Shown: positions 1 through 8,331 of the stretch, one piece after another | Position numbering within the stretch: position 1 is the first letter of the stretch | Layout: every line of letters begins with the position of its first letter | From: Streptomyces niphimycinicus | GTDB lineage: Bacteria > Actinomycetota > Actinomycetes > Streptomycetales > Streptomycetaceae | Direction of reading: 5' to 3' | NCBI RefSeq assembly: GCF_018883605.1 | Contig: NZ_JAHLEM010000081.1 | Span: 1 to 34,045 of the forward strand | DNA length: 34,045 nt | The notes under the pieces: generated by a model | Told to the model about the DNA's origin: nothing | The model's input: only the letters and a program-made list of their open reading frames with translations | The model's database searches: none | Position numbers and translations under genes: made by a program

Positions 1-1
1 C

Positions 2-787
<786 letters not shown>

Positions 788-824
788 GACCCGGCAAGCC
801 TCATGGGCAGGTGAAGTGATCAGC

Positions 825-862
825 CCCAGGGGCGCAGCCGGCCAGCCGGTTGCGCCCCTGGG
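825..862 (+). terminator. hairpin terminator after the subtilase gene
   Basis: Perfect 12-bp arms CCCAGGGGCGCA (825-836) and TGCGCCCCTGGG (851-862). The 14-nt loop itself contains a 5-bp stem, CCGGC/GCCGG (838-849). It lies 38 bp after the subtilase stop and before the convergent gene end at 918, so it may work in both directions. There is no U-tract, which is usual for Streptomyces. Confidence 0.75.
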
Positions 863-917
863 CATGCTGGACGCGGTTCGTGTGCTACCTCGGTGACCGG
901 GGCGCCAGGGCCCGGCG

Positions 918-1505
918 TCAGCCTTCCAACTCGCGACGCACGGCGTCGAGATCCAGGTCGACGGTGAATTCTCCGGCGACATCGACGGAAGCCTTGCCCG
1001 TAACCGTGGCCACCTCGCGGTAGGTGTCCCCGTCCAGTGCGTGCACCACCACGCACAGATCCGGTTCCATCTCGACCCGCCAATAGGCGGGCACCTTCGC
1101 CTGGGCGTAAAGGGCGGGCTTGAGGATGCGGTCGGCCGCCCGGCTGAACGGAGAGACGATTTCTCCCAGCAGCAACATCGCCTCAAGCGGCGCGGCCAGC
1201 GTGCTACGTGAGACGGCCGCGCGGTCGACAACAGCGATGTCGGGGATGAACAGCCTGGAATCACTCGCCACCATCACCGCTCCCGCGGTCAGAAACCGCG
1301 CGCCGGACCGAGCTGAAGCGGCGTCGATCTGGCTGCGTAGCGCGTAAGACACGATTTGGTGGGCCAAACCGGGTGCGGGGGACATGAACAGGACACCGTC
1401 CACGAGCTCGTAGCGAGCCCGTGCCGGGTGCGCCGGAAGAGCAAGGACGTCCTCGACCGTCCAGGGGCCCATGTGACCCTCGATTGGCGTCTCGGTGACG
1501 CTCAT
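918..1505 (-). CDS. Uma2 family (DUF820) restriction-endonuclease-fold protein
   Basis: A 195-aa protein of the Uma2/DUF820 family, which has a PD-(D/E)XK nuclease-like fold and is abundant in Streptomyces and cyanobacteria. The N-terminal part reads PWTVEDVLALP...RYELVDGVLFMSPAPG, the usual family start. The core has PDIAVVD, then a conserved Glu in LLGEIVSPFSRAADRILKPALYAQAKVPAYWRVE, matching the family pattern PD...E(I/V)xSP...K...Y...YW. No target or partner gene is adjacent, and the biological role of the family is not established. The end faces the subtilase terminator. Confidence 0.85.
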   Translation of the reverse strand: MSVTETPIEGHMGPWTVEDVLALPAHPARARYELVDGVLFMSPAPGLAHQIVSYALRSQIDAASARSGARFLTAGAVMVASDSRLFIPDIAVVDRAAVSRSTLAAPLEAMLLLGEIVSPFSRAADRILKPALYAQAKVPAYWRVEMEPDLCVVVHALDGDTYREVATVTGKASVDVAGEFTVDLDLDAVRRELEG

Positions 1506-1660
1506 GGCTGTGACTCCCGGTGTTCCTTGCGCTCAGCGTGCCACCTGGCGGGGACGCCCCTTGAGGCTTCCAGCCTGAACCGTGGGTCGCGGCCGGACAG
1601 CATGAGCATCACCCACAGGAGTGAGCCGAACACTTCGCGGCGAGTGACGGGCGCGCCCCG

Positions 1661-3214
1661 CTACGGCAGTACCTGGACCGTGTCGCCCACCGCGCGTTCG
1701 CCCGTCGCGTCCGAGGTGATATTGGCGAGCTTGCCGTTCACGGCCATGGCGGTGGAGCCGCCGCCGTCCAGGTTGAGGGCCTGGACGGCGCCCTGGGAGT
1801 GCATGAAGCGGGCGGCCTCCTCCAGAGTGAAGCCCTCGCTCACACCGGGCTGCCGACCGTCCACCGTGGCCAGGATCAGCCGCCCCTTCTTGTCGAGCCC
1901 GGCCATCGTGCGGGGCTGCCGCACATTCGACCAGGCGTAGCCGAAGGAGAGGTTCTTCGGGTCGAGGGTGCCCTCGGTGGCGGCGTCGATGGCGATGCGG
2001 CCGTCCTTCACCAGGGTGGGGGCGGCGCTGACGATGCTGTCGTCGGAGTCGAGCCGGACCCGGCGGCCGGTGGTGTCCCGGACGACCTCCTCCAGCGCGA
2101 TCCGCTCGCCCCGCCCGGCGTGGGCCGTCAGCCAGTCGGACGCGGCGCCGATGCCCTGGAGCACGGAGCCCCCGGCCGGGACCGTACCGCCGCGCGGGCC
2201 GGTGGAGACCACCCGGCCGTCGGCGTCGAGCACCACCTGGGTGCCGGGCCCGGTGGGCAGTTCGGCGCGGAACCTCGGGGTGAACTTCACCAGGTCGTCG
2301 GCCTCGGAACAGGTGAGATCCTGCCGGGGCAGCTCGGTCGGAGTGGCCCCGGGGCGGCCGCAGTTGCGCACCTTGCCGGGCACCCGGTTGATGCCCTGCA
2401 CCGCATACCTGGACGACCCCGCCCGCGCGGTGACCGTGCTGGTCAGGTCGGCGATACGGGCGTGCCGGCCGCCGTCCGCGAGGATCAGCGCGGCCCGCGA
2501 ACCGGCGGCCATCGACTCCAGTTGCCCGTCGTACGCGGAGATTCCGGCCATCGTGCCCTGGACGCCGTCCGCGTCGGAGGTGACGAAGAAGCCACCGTTG
2601 ACGGCGATCAGGGAGTGGCGCTTCGCGGCGACGGACGAGGTCGTCTCGCGGTCCGCCACGCTGGTGTCATGGGTAGCCGCCACGGTGCCGGTGAACCGGG
2701 CCGGGTCGATCACCGCCACATGAACGCTCTCCCGGTCGGCGGGCTGTTGCGCGTCGTAGCCGGTCCACTCGGCCACCGCCGTGAACCCGGCCGCGGCCAC
2801 CTTCTCGCGCGCGCCCTGCGCCTCGCCGGAGGCGGCGTACGAGCCCACCCGCACCCGCCACCCCATGGTGCCGTGCGGCGTATCGGCGTAGACGGGCCAC
2901 ACCACCCGCTCGACGCGCGGCTCGAACCCCGCGTCGCGCAGCCGCCCCGCCGTGGCGTCCGCCCAAGCCCGGTCGCCCAGCGGCGCGGAACCCGGCCCCT
3001 GCACCGTGACCGTCCAACTCGGCTTGGCGTCCGCGTCCCGGAGAACCCCGGCCCGCACCAGCACTCCTGGGGCCACCGTCTCCGTCGTCCAGGACCCGGC
3101 ATCCGGCGCCGCCAGCGCCGAGGGTTGGACGACCGCCACCACAACGGCGGCCCCCAGTGCGGCCCCCATCCGGACGCCGAGCCGACGGCGGGCGGTGCTT
3201 TTTTCGTTGCGCAT
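1661..3214 (-). CDS. secreted SPOR + phosphodiester glycosidase (NAGPA-type) protein
   Basis: A 517-aa secreted protein. The ATG at 3214 is chosen because it gives a clean signal peptide (basic RRRLGVR, hydrophobic GAALGAAVVVAVV, then ALAA). The open frame runs further upstream, but only into Arg-rich non-signal sequence. Residues of about 60-160 contain a SPOR-like repeat (GWRVRVGSYAASGEAQGAREKVAAAGF), a fold that often binds denuded peptidoglycan. The C-terminal half has the NAGPA/phosphodiester-glycosidase signatures AVNGGFF and LNLDGGGSTAMAVNG. In animals this domain uncovers mannose-6-phosphate; in bacteria it is tied to removal of sugars or exopolysaccharide, but this substrate is unknown. 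It is divergent from the serine hydrolase with a 174-bp gap. Confidence 0.87.
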   Translation of the reverse strand: MRNEKSTARRRLGVRMGAALGAAVVVAVVQPSALAAPDAGSWTTETVAPGVLVRAGVLRDADAKPSWTVTVQGPGSAPLGDRAWADATAGRLRDAGFEPRVERVVWPVYADTPHGTMGWRVRVGSYAASGEAQGAREKVAAAGFTAVAEWTGYDAQQPADRESVHVAVIDPARFTGTVAATHDTSVADRETTSSVAAKRHSLIAVNGGFFVTSDADGVQGTMAGISAYDGQLESMAAGSRAALILADGGRHARIADLTSTVTARAGSSRYAVQGINRVPGKVRNCGRPGATPTELPRQDLTCSEADDLVKFTPRFRAELPTGPGTQVVLDADGRVVSTGPRGGTVPAGGSVLQGIGAASDWLTAHAGRGERIALEEVVRDTTGRRVRLDSDDSIVSAAPTLVKDGRIAIDAATEGTLDPKNLSFGYAWSNVRQPRTMAGLDKKGRLILATVDGRQPGVSEGFTLEEAARFMHSQGAVQALNLDGGGSTAMAVNGKLANITSDATGERAVGDTVQVLP

Positions 3215-3388
3215 GCCCGGAAGTCCAGCGCCGATCGGGGACGGCACCGACACGGAGGCAGGGCGAGACGCGGAACGTACGGTGAACGGGCGGGGGAATA
3301 GTCCGTGCGCGGGCGAGGTTCGGAAGCGGCACGAGCGGCGATAACGACATCCGCGACGATGGCAGACGATGACCACCGAGGAGTACTC

Positions 3389-4552
3389 GTGTCGACCGAG
3401 CAGAACGCACCCCAGGGGACCGTCGCCGAAGGCTTCGAACCCGTACGGCGGGAATTCGGCGCCGTCGCGGCGGCCGAAGGCGGCGACTACGCCGCCCAGT
3501 TAGTGGCGTACGTCGATGGTGAGCGGGTCGTGGACCTGTGGACCGGGCCGGAGATCACGGCGGACTCCCTGACCGGGGTCTTCTCCTCCACCAAGGGCGC
3601 GGCCCACCTGGTGGTGGCCCTGCTCGTCCAGGATGGCACCCTGGAGCTGGACCAGCGGGTGAGCCACTACTGGCCGGAGTTCGGGGTCGAGGGGAAACAG
3701 GACATCACTCTGCGCGATGTGCTGTCCCACCGGGCCGGAGTGGTCGGCGCCGACGCCGGTCTCCTCCCGGAGGAGCTCGCCGACGACCGTGTCATCGCCG
3801 AGCGCCTGGCCTCCCAGGCTCCGTACTGGCGACCGGGTACCGCCTTCGGCTATCACGCCCTGGTCATCGGGGCGCTCACCGGCGAGGTGGTCCGACGCGT
3901 CACCGGCCGGAGCATCCAGGAGCTGTTCGAGGCCCGCGTCCGCTCCCGTCACGACCTCGACTTCCACCTGGGACTGCCCGAGGAGCACGAATCACGCTTC
4001 CTCACCACGCTGCCCATGCTCCCCACCCCCGCGCAGCAGGCCGAACTCGACGCCGAAGAGACCGGTCCGCTGAGCCTGACCGGCATCGCCTTCAACCGCA
4101 ACCACCCGCGGATGGTCGACCTCGGGGAACTGCCCAACCTCCGCGTCGTACGCGCCAAGGGCCCCGCCTCGTTCGGCGGCGTCGCTTCGGCGCGTGGTCT
4201 GGCCGGGATGTACGCGGCCGCGATCAGCGAACTCGACGGCAAGGCACCGCTCCTCAAGCCGGACACGGCCGCCGCCTTCGCGCAGATCCACTCGATCGGC
4301 TACGACGTCGTATCGCGCGCCCACAAAGCCTTCGGCCTCGGCTTCCAGGCTCTGTGCGACATCTACCCCGTCCTCGGCGCGGGCGCCTTCGGGCACGGCG
4401 GCGCCGCCGGCTCCCAGGCTTTCGCCGACCCCCGCACCGGCCTGGCCTACGGCTACAACCGCCGCCGCTTCGCCTACCCGGGCGGCCCGGCCCCGGAGAA
4501 CGAACGCCTGATCCGCGCGGTGCACGCGGCGGCCACGGCGGCGGCCCGCTAG
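3389..4552 (+). CDS. serine hydrolase, class C beta-lactamase / EstB esterase family
   Basis: A 387-aa penicillin-binding-protein-fold hydrolase. The GTG at 3389 is chosen because GAGGAG sits 5 nt upstream (3378-3383); the upstream ATGs at 3305 and 3359 lack a good site. The nucleophile motif SxxK is S66-S67-T68-K69 in VFSSTKGAAH. A YHA motif in the FGYHALVIGAL segment likely supplies the catalytic Tyr, and a C-terminal GHGGAAGSQAFADP block replaces the KTG motif, as in the esterase members. There is no signal peptide, so it is probably a cytoplasmic esterase or peptidase rather than a true beta-lactamase. Codon 38 is TTA (3500-3502), the rare leucine codon read by bldA tRNA in Streptomyces. 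Confidence 0.9.
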   Translation: MSTEQNAPQGTVAEGFEPVRREFGAVAAAEGGDYAAQLVAYVDGERVVDLWTGPEITADSLTGVFSSTKGAAHLVVALLVQDGTLELDQRVSHYWPEFGVEGKQDITLRDVLSHRAGVVGADAGLLPEELADDRVIAERLASQAPYWRPGTAFGYHALVIGALTGEVVRRVTGRSIQELFEARVRSRHDLDFHLGLPEEHESRFLTTLPMLPTPAQQAELDAEETGPLSLTGIAFNRNHPRMVDLGELPNLRVVRAKGPASFGGVASARGLAGMYAAAISELDGKAPLLKPDTAAAFAQIHSIGYDVVSRAHKAFGLGFQALCDIYPVLGAGAFGHGGAAGSQAFADPRTGLAYGYNRRRFAYPGGPAPENERLIRAVHAAATAAAR

Positions 4553-4560
4553 TCCCGCCT

Positions 4561-4764
4561 CTACCGCCAGAGGTGGTCGAGCGTCCCCGCCTTGACGGCG
4601 CGTATGAAGGTTCTGAGTCGGCCCGGTGTGGTGGTGAGGATGTCGGCGGGCGTGTCACTTTCCCGAATCCGTATCTCATGGCCCGCCGCGCCGACTTCAA
4701 CACAGTCGTTGGTCTCACCGGGTCCGGAGAACGACGACTTCCGCCATGGCGCCGGATTTTCCAT
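4561..4764 (-). CDS. DUF397 domain protein, partner of the XRE regulator
   Basis: A small (67-aa) DUF397 protein. The signature is visible as WRKSSFSGPGETNDCVEVG followed by IRIRESDTPADILTTTP and a LRTFIRAVKAG tail. The ATG at 4764 follows AGGGCAGG. A GTG at 4779 overlapping the upstream stop (GTGA) is an alternative start, so translation is coupled to the XRE gene either way. In Streptomyces, DUF397 proteins are encoded next to WhiJ/AbaA-type XRE regulators and are thought to modulate them in development and antibiotic production. The 3' end lies 8 bp from the convergent serine-hydrolase stop. Confidence 0.9.
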   Translation of the reverse strand: MENPAPWRKSSFSGPGETNDCVEVGAAGHEIRIRESDTPADILTTTPGRLRTFIRAVKAGTLDHLWR

Positions 4765-4775
4765 GATCCTGCCCT

Positions 4776-5627
4776 TCACAATTGCCGCATGATGGTGTGG
4801 ATGAAGTCCTGAGACTTTTCCGCCGACAGGGAGAACGTCAGGGCCTTGTCGAGGAATGCGCGATACCGCGCGAGCTGCGACTCCGCATCCAGCAGGATAG
4901 GGCCGTGCGGCACATCGATATGTACGGTGTCCAGCCTCGGTACCGAGCCGTATGCGTACAGCACGGGGGTCCCGGCGCCGCCGAACCCTTCGGCATCGAG
5001 CGGAACCACCCGGACGGTGACGCCGGGACGCTCGCTTTGTTCCAGTATGAAGGCGAGTTGTCGGCGTGCTACGTCCCGGTTGGCGACGAGTGTCCGCAGG
5101 GCGGCTTCATGAATGACTGCTTCATACGCGGGAGGCGATCCGCTGTCGAGCACCTCCCGCCGTCGCATACGGAACGCGACCAGCGCCTCCAATTGGCGTG
5201 GTGACGGCTGGGGAACCCCGTAGGCCATGAGCGCACGCGTGTAGTTGTCCACCTGGAGAAGCCCGGGGATGTAGACACCTTGGAAGGTGCGCAAACGGCG
5301 ACATCGATACTCCAGTTCGGCGAGATCCAGGGCCGCGTGCGCGAGTGTCCCCCGGTACTCCTCCCACCACCCCTTGTCGCGTTCCGCGGCCATGGCGACC
5401 AACTCGTCGATCAGCGCGTAGTCGAGGCAGGCGTAGTGCGTCGCCATTCCGCGCAGTCGCTCCTCGCTGACGCCCGCCCGTCCTGCCTCCACGTGGCTCA
5501 TCTGCGCCGAGGTTGTTCCGACCCGTTCGGCCGCTTCTCGGGCGGTCAGGCCCGCCGCTTCACGCATCTTGCGCAGTTCGGTTCCCAGCCGCTCCTGGCG
5601 TGCCGTGGGCTGACTCCTCACCGCCAT
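4776..5627 (-). CDS. WhiJ-like XRE regulator (HTH + DUF5753)
   Basis: A 283-aa DNA-binding regulator. An N-terminal helix-turn-helix spans about residues 13-70 (LGTELRKMREAAGLTAREAAERVG...SQMSHVEAGRAGVSEERL pattern). It is followed by the DUF5753 region, with its typical YIPGLLQVDNYTRALM and FRMRRREVL motifs. This architecture defines the WhiJ-like family of Streptomyces, usually paired with DUF397 and sometimes with an ATPase-type partner. The stop overlaps the DUF397 gene. A palindrome (5694-5717) lies 67 bp upstream of its start and is the obvious candidate for autoregulation. Confidence 0.93.
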   Translation of the reverse strand: MAVRSQPTARQERLGTELRKMREAAGLTAREAAERVGTTSAQMSHVEAGRAGVSEERLRGMATHYACLDYALIDELVAMAAERDKGWWEEYRGTLAHAALDLAELEYRCRRLRTFQGVYIPGLLQVDNYTRALMAYGVPQPSPRQLEALVAFRMRRREVLDSGSPPAYEAVIHEAALRTLVANRDVARRQLAFILEQSERPGVTVRVVPLDAEGFGGAGTPVLYAYGSVPRLDTVHIDVPHGPILLDAESQLARYRAFLDKALTFSLSAEKSQDFIHTIMRQL

Positions 5628-5693
5628 GCCCGTTACCTCCGACTTCTCGATAACCCGACAGACGTTCGTCCCTTAGCTCCGTCGGCCCCCAAT

Positions 5694-5730
5694 GCCCGCC
5701 ACAAACTTGTGGCGGGCACAACTTTGTGGC
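5694..5730. promoter_or_regulatory. palindromic operator plus a repeated half-site between divergent genes
   Basis: A perfect inverted repeat, GCCCGCCACAA - AC - TTGTGGCGGGC, occupies 5694-5717. Immediately after it, ACAACTTTGTGGC (5718-5730) repeats ACAAACTTGTGGC (5701-5713) with only the A/T junction shifted. The site lies between the XRE gene (start 5627) and the small gene at 5803. TACTTT at 5732-5737 with TTGTGG at 5707-5712 could form a weak promoter inside it. The most likely ligand is the adjacent WhiJ-like regulator; that is inference from position. Confidence 0.6.
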
Positions 5731-5746
5731 GTACTTTACGTGACGC

Positions 5747-5767
5747 GCTCATCACGTAGCGATGAGC
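5747..5767. repeat. 7-bp inverted repeat upstream of the 5803 gene
   Basis: GCTCATC (5747-5753) and GATGAGC (5761-5767) are separated by 7 nt. It sits 36 bp before the ATG of the 5803 gene, in the probable 5' leader, and could be a second regulator site or an mRNA hairpin. Confidence 0.4.
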
Positions 5768-5802
5768 GGCAGCCGAAGCCTACTGTCCTCGTGGAGGCCC
5801 AG

Positions 5803-6129
5803 ATGGAGACGCCGCACTCCCCAGAACTCTTCGACAAGGAACTCTGCGAACTCGTCCTCGCCGTCGCGCCCAGGCTCTTCGCCGTCGTCCAGGAATGCGA
5901 GGTGCGGCCCGGCCTGAAAGACGGGTGTGTCGCGGCGTGGGGAATCGCCTTCGGCGAGGGCCCCGTCCACGTGATCTCGGCTGACGGCACCGGCCAGATG
6001 GTTCTCAACTCGCCGGAGCGGGCGCTTCGATGGTTCGCGCGAGGCGGCGGCGAGGACGGCGTGACGGCGAGGCTGGTGTGGCTCAGCCGGTCCGGGAGCG
6101 CGGTGCTCGATCATGACCAGGCCGCTTGA
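5803..6129 (+). CDS. small protein of unknown function in the XRE/DUF397 locus
   Basis: A 108-aa product. The start at ATG 5803 is set by GGAGG at 5793-5797, 5 nt upstream. I do not recognise the family. The sequence is acidic at the N-terminus (PELFDKELCELVLAVAPRLFAVVQE), then has a possible beta-rich core (AAWGIAFGEGPVHVISADG) and ends in RLVWLSR...DHDQAA. No signal peptide or membrane segment is seen. It is divergent from the WhiJ-like regulator across the palindromic operator and followed 105 bp later by a broken ATPase gene, so it probably belongs to the same regulatory cassette. Confidence 0.75.
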   Translation: METPHSPELFDKELCELVLAVAPRLFAVVQECEVRPGLKDGCVAAWGIAFGEGPVHVISADGTGQMVLNSPERALRWFARGGGEDGVTARLVWLSRSGSAVLDHDQAA

Positions 6130-6234
6130 ACACCCGAGAGACAGGCGCGCTGCCCCGCTCATACGCGATGTCGGGGTGCGCGGATCGATAGTCTGCGCAG
6201 AGGTACTCGCTCCGGTCCGTAGGAGGGCACAGAC

Positions 6235-6571
6235 ATGTACGTGACGGACTTGGAGCTGTCCGGCGTCCGGGGGTTCCACGGTCACCGGGCGGCCCGGTTG
6301 CGATTCCCGCGACGTGAGGATGGCAGTTACGCGGGCTGGACCGTGCTGGCCGGGCGGAACGGCTCGGGCAAGTCGACGGTGCTGCAAGCCCTCGCGTTGG
6401 TTCCACGTCTGCCAGTCCGCCGACCCCGGCGGACTGATCCGGCTGGCCGCCCCCGCGGAGGAGCGGCCGCCCGAGGTGGTCGACGACGAGCAATTCCGTC
6501 CCATCACGCCCCCTCATACGCTCCATGGCGTCAACATTGACAACCCATGCGAAGAGGGGATTCCCGCGTGA
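6235..6571 (+). pseudogene. AAA-type ATPase gene, truncated and frameshifted
   Basis: It starts with a good ribosome site (GGAGGG at 6222-6227) and a typical SMC/RecF-like ATPase N-terminus: LELSGVRGFHGHR, then WTVLAGRNGSGKSTVLQALAL with an intact Walker A (GRNGSGKST). After the Walker A helix the frame turns into Arg/Pro-rich shadow sequence and stops at 6540. The other frame continues with protein-like sequence (GGLIRLAAPAEERPPEVVDDEQF) to 6571. Walker B, the signature motif and most of the usual 300-500 residues are missing. It therefore looks like an internally deleted, frameshifted remnant. The family is known beside XRE regulators in Streptomyces. Confidence 0.7.
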
Positions 6572-6794
6572 CCATCAGGACTGCGATACGCAGGACCACA
6601 ACGCTTGCTCTGTTCAGCGCTGTTTTCCTCGGCAGCCTCGCCGGAACCGGCGTCGCCGCCCCGGCCGCCTCCGTCCGCCAGTGCAAGGGCGAGTTCAGGC
6701 ACGCCGTCTCCAACGTGAAGTTCTCCCGCATGCCCAACGGCCGGCTCACCTGGAGCTTCAAACTGACCGCTGCGGCGAGGAGGAACCTCGGCTC

Positions 6795-6800
6795 CCTAGT
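6795..6800. repeat. target site duplication CCTAGT, left copy
   Basis: CCTAGT directly abuts the left terminal repeat and recurs at the right end (9345-9350). It fits the NCTAGN target and 6-bp duplication known for IS481. Confidence 0.9.
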
Positions 6801-7782
6801 TGTACTGACCGGGGACGTTAGTCAATCGTGTGAACGGCGGCTGACTGCCACACGCGGTGTGCGGACGGTGATGGTTGTACTGGTGGAGCCAGCCGGACAG
6901 TGCGTCTCGTCGTTCTTGCTCGCTGGTGTAGCAGCGGGCGTAGGCCCGGCCGTCGGCCATGGTGCGGTGGAAGCGCTCGACCTTCCCGTTGGTCTGCGGA
7001 CGGTAAGGGCGCGTGAACTTCGGCGTGATCGACAGCGCGTCGCACGTGTCCCGCCACAGGTTTGACCGATAGGCACCTCCGTTGTCCGAGAGCACCCTCT
7101 CGATGGTGACGCCGCGCGCGGCGAACCACTCCACCGCGCTGTGCAGCACGCTGACTGCGGTCATGGACGTCTCGTCATCGTGGACCTCGGTGTATGCGAC
7201 GCGAGAGTGGTCATCGATGACGGTGTGCACAAATGCGTATCCGAGCTTCGGGCCGCCGTAGGCGTTGCGTGACTTGCCAGGAGTCGCGGAGCGGTGTTTT
7301 TCGCCTTGGCGGCGACCGACGTAGCGCCAGCCGCCGCCGTCGGGGATGTTCCCGAGCTTCTTCACGTCCACGTGCACCAGCGATCCCGGATGGTCGTGCT
7401 CATACCGGCGGACGGGCTCGCCGGACGCGCGGTCGACGTAGGCGAGTCGGTTCAGGCGGGCCGATCGCAGGATTCGGTGCACTGTCGACGGGGCGATGTT
7501 GAGTCTCGCAGCGAGCTGGACCGGCCCTTCCCGCAGACGTAGTCGTAGGCTGACGCACCTCTTCGTCACGGTCTTGGGTGTCTTGGCCGGCGAGCTCCGC
7601 GGTCGTGAGGATCGGTCCTGCATGGACTCGCCTGCGAGGTAGCGGTCGAGCCAGCGCTTCACGGTCGGCCAGGACACCTGAAATCGGGCCGCGACTTCGC
7701 TGATGGGCCAGCCGTCGTCAGCGACGAGTCGAGCGACTTTCAGACGGTGGCGCGGTGTGAGGGCCGCGTTCGTATGGGACAT
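6796..7782 (-). CDS. IS481-family DDE transposase
   Basis: A 328-aa transposase. ATG 7782 is preceded by AGGAG 8 nt upstream. An N-terminal helix-turn-helix (about residues 10-55, ISEVAARFQVSWPTVKRWLDRY) is followed by a second helical region ending PSTVHRILR. The integrase core has D139 (LVHVDVKK), D233 (LSDNG) and E269 (GKVERFHR), with exactly 35 residues between the last two, as in the DDE triad of IS481/IS3-type enzymes. The reading frame crosses the left inverted repeat. Its last sense codon is half in the element, and its TAG stop is entirely in the target duplication. The gene looks intact and possibly active. Confidence 0.95.
   Translation of the reverse strand: MSHTNAALTPRHRLKVARLVADDGWPISEVAARFQVSWPTVKRWLDRYLAGESMQDRSSRPRSSPAKTPKTVTKRCVSLRLRLREGPVQLAARLNIAPSTVHRILRSARLNRLAYVDRASGEPVRRYEHDHPGSLVHVDVKKLGNIPDGGGWRYVGRRQGEKHRSATPGKSRNAYGGPKLGYAFVHTVIDDHSRVAYTEVHDDETSMTAVSVLHSAVEWFAARGVTIERVLSDNGGAYRSNLWRDTCDALSITPKFTRPYRPQTNGKVERFHRTMADGRAYARCYTSEQERRDALSGWLHQYNHHRPHTACGSQPPFTRLTNVPGQYN
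6801..6819 (+). repeat. left terminal inverted repeat of the IS481-type element
   Basis: TGTACTGACCGGGGACGTT. It matches the reverse complement of 9326-9344 at 18 of 19 positions. It also encodes the C-terminus of the transposase (NVPGQY). Confidence 0.9.
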
Positions 7783-7800
7783 TTCTGAGCTCCTGGACAG

Positions 7801-7839
7801 GCTGAAGGGCCGACCATGGTGTGTGGCCGGCCCTTCAGC
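7801..7839 (-). terminator. hairpin terminator between the VOC gene and the transposase
   Basis: Perfect 12-bp arms GCTGAAGGGCCG (7801-7812) and CGGCCCTTCAGC (7828-7839) with a 15-nt loop. It lies 30 bp downstream of the VOC stop and just upstream of the transposase start, so it would keep cargo transcription from entering the transposase gene. Confidence 0.75.
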
Positions 7840-7869
7840 TTGGAGACATGTGGGTAGGGATTGTGCGGC

Positions 7870-8235
7870 TCAGTCGACTGGGGAGACTCGGATGAGGTTG
7901 CCGTCGGGGTCTGTGATCACGAACGTGCGGCCGAAGACAGCATCGTGCGGCTCCTGCACGACGTGGACTCCCTTCGAGGCCCAACTCGTGAAGATCTCGT
8001 CGATCGCCTCCGATGGCCCCGGCACCATGAGTCCGATCTCGGTCGTACGAGGGGTGCTCGGGACCGCGTGCTCGCTGTAGCCCGTCCACAGCGCGAACAG
8101 GACACCGGGGGCAGCTTCGAAAGCTACGTAGTGGGGACTGGTGAAGGTCGGTTCGATCTCGAACAGGTCACTGTAGAAGGCGGTGGCGGCCTCGGCGTCG
8201 CGGACGCCGATCAGGAACAGGTTCGGTGTGGGCAT
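7870..8235 (-). CDS. VOC-family (glyoxalase/bleomycin-resistance fold) protein, element cargo
   Basis: A 121-aa single-domain vicinal-oxygen-chelate protein. The ATG at 8235 is preceded by GAGGAG. The N-terminal beta-alpha-beta unit reads LFLIGVRDAEAATAFYSDLFEIEP. The C-terminal unit reads ASKGVHVVQEPHDAVFGRTFVITDPDGNLIRV, with the typical FxxTDPDGN close. VOC proteins act as dimers or paired domains, either as metal-dependent enzymes or as drug-binding proteins. Which applies cannot be read from the sequence. It is divergent from a WYL regulator across 96 bp, an arrangement often seen on Streptomyces chromosomes, here captured inside an IS481-type element. Confidence 0.92.
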   Translation of the reverse strand: MPTPNLFLIGVRDAEAATAFYSDLFEIEPTFTSPHYVAFEAAPGVLFALWTGYSEHAVPSTPRTTEIGLMVPGPSEAIDEIFTSWASKGVHVVQEPHDAVFGRTFVITDPDGNLIRVSPVD

Positions 8236-8331
8236 GGAGCGCTCCTCAACTCGTTGATTACTCGGTACAGCACCCAGTGGATCGCCCCATCGCGACAAAA
8301 CCTGTCATCTTTTCTGAGAACATGGGTCAGC
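8236..8331. promoter_or_regulatory. divergent promoter region of the VOC and WYL genes
   Basis: A 96-bp AT-richer gap between two head-to-head genes. It contains GACA-AAACC-TGTC (8294-8306), a short inverted repeat about 25 bp before the WYL start, which could be the operator of the regulator. No clear -10/-35 pair stands out. Confidence 0.4.

Noticed and set aside
1799..3301. Long plus-strand frame of about 500 codons opposite the glycosidase gene
   Set aside because: It is Gly/Arg/His/Pro-rich without any family motif and lies wholly antisense to a well-supported secreted protein. It is a typical high-GC shadow frame.
3215..3376. Longer start for the SPOR/glycosidase protein
   Set aside because: The extra 54 residues are Arg/Ser/Pro-rich and would bury the signal peptide inside the protein.
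7861..8331. Longer start for the WYL regulator, running over the VOC gene
   Set aside because: The upstream frame is antisense to the VOC gene, and the winged-helix domain starts exactly after ATG 8332.
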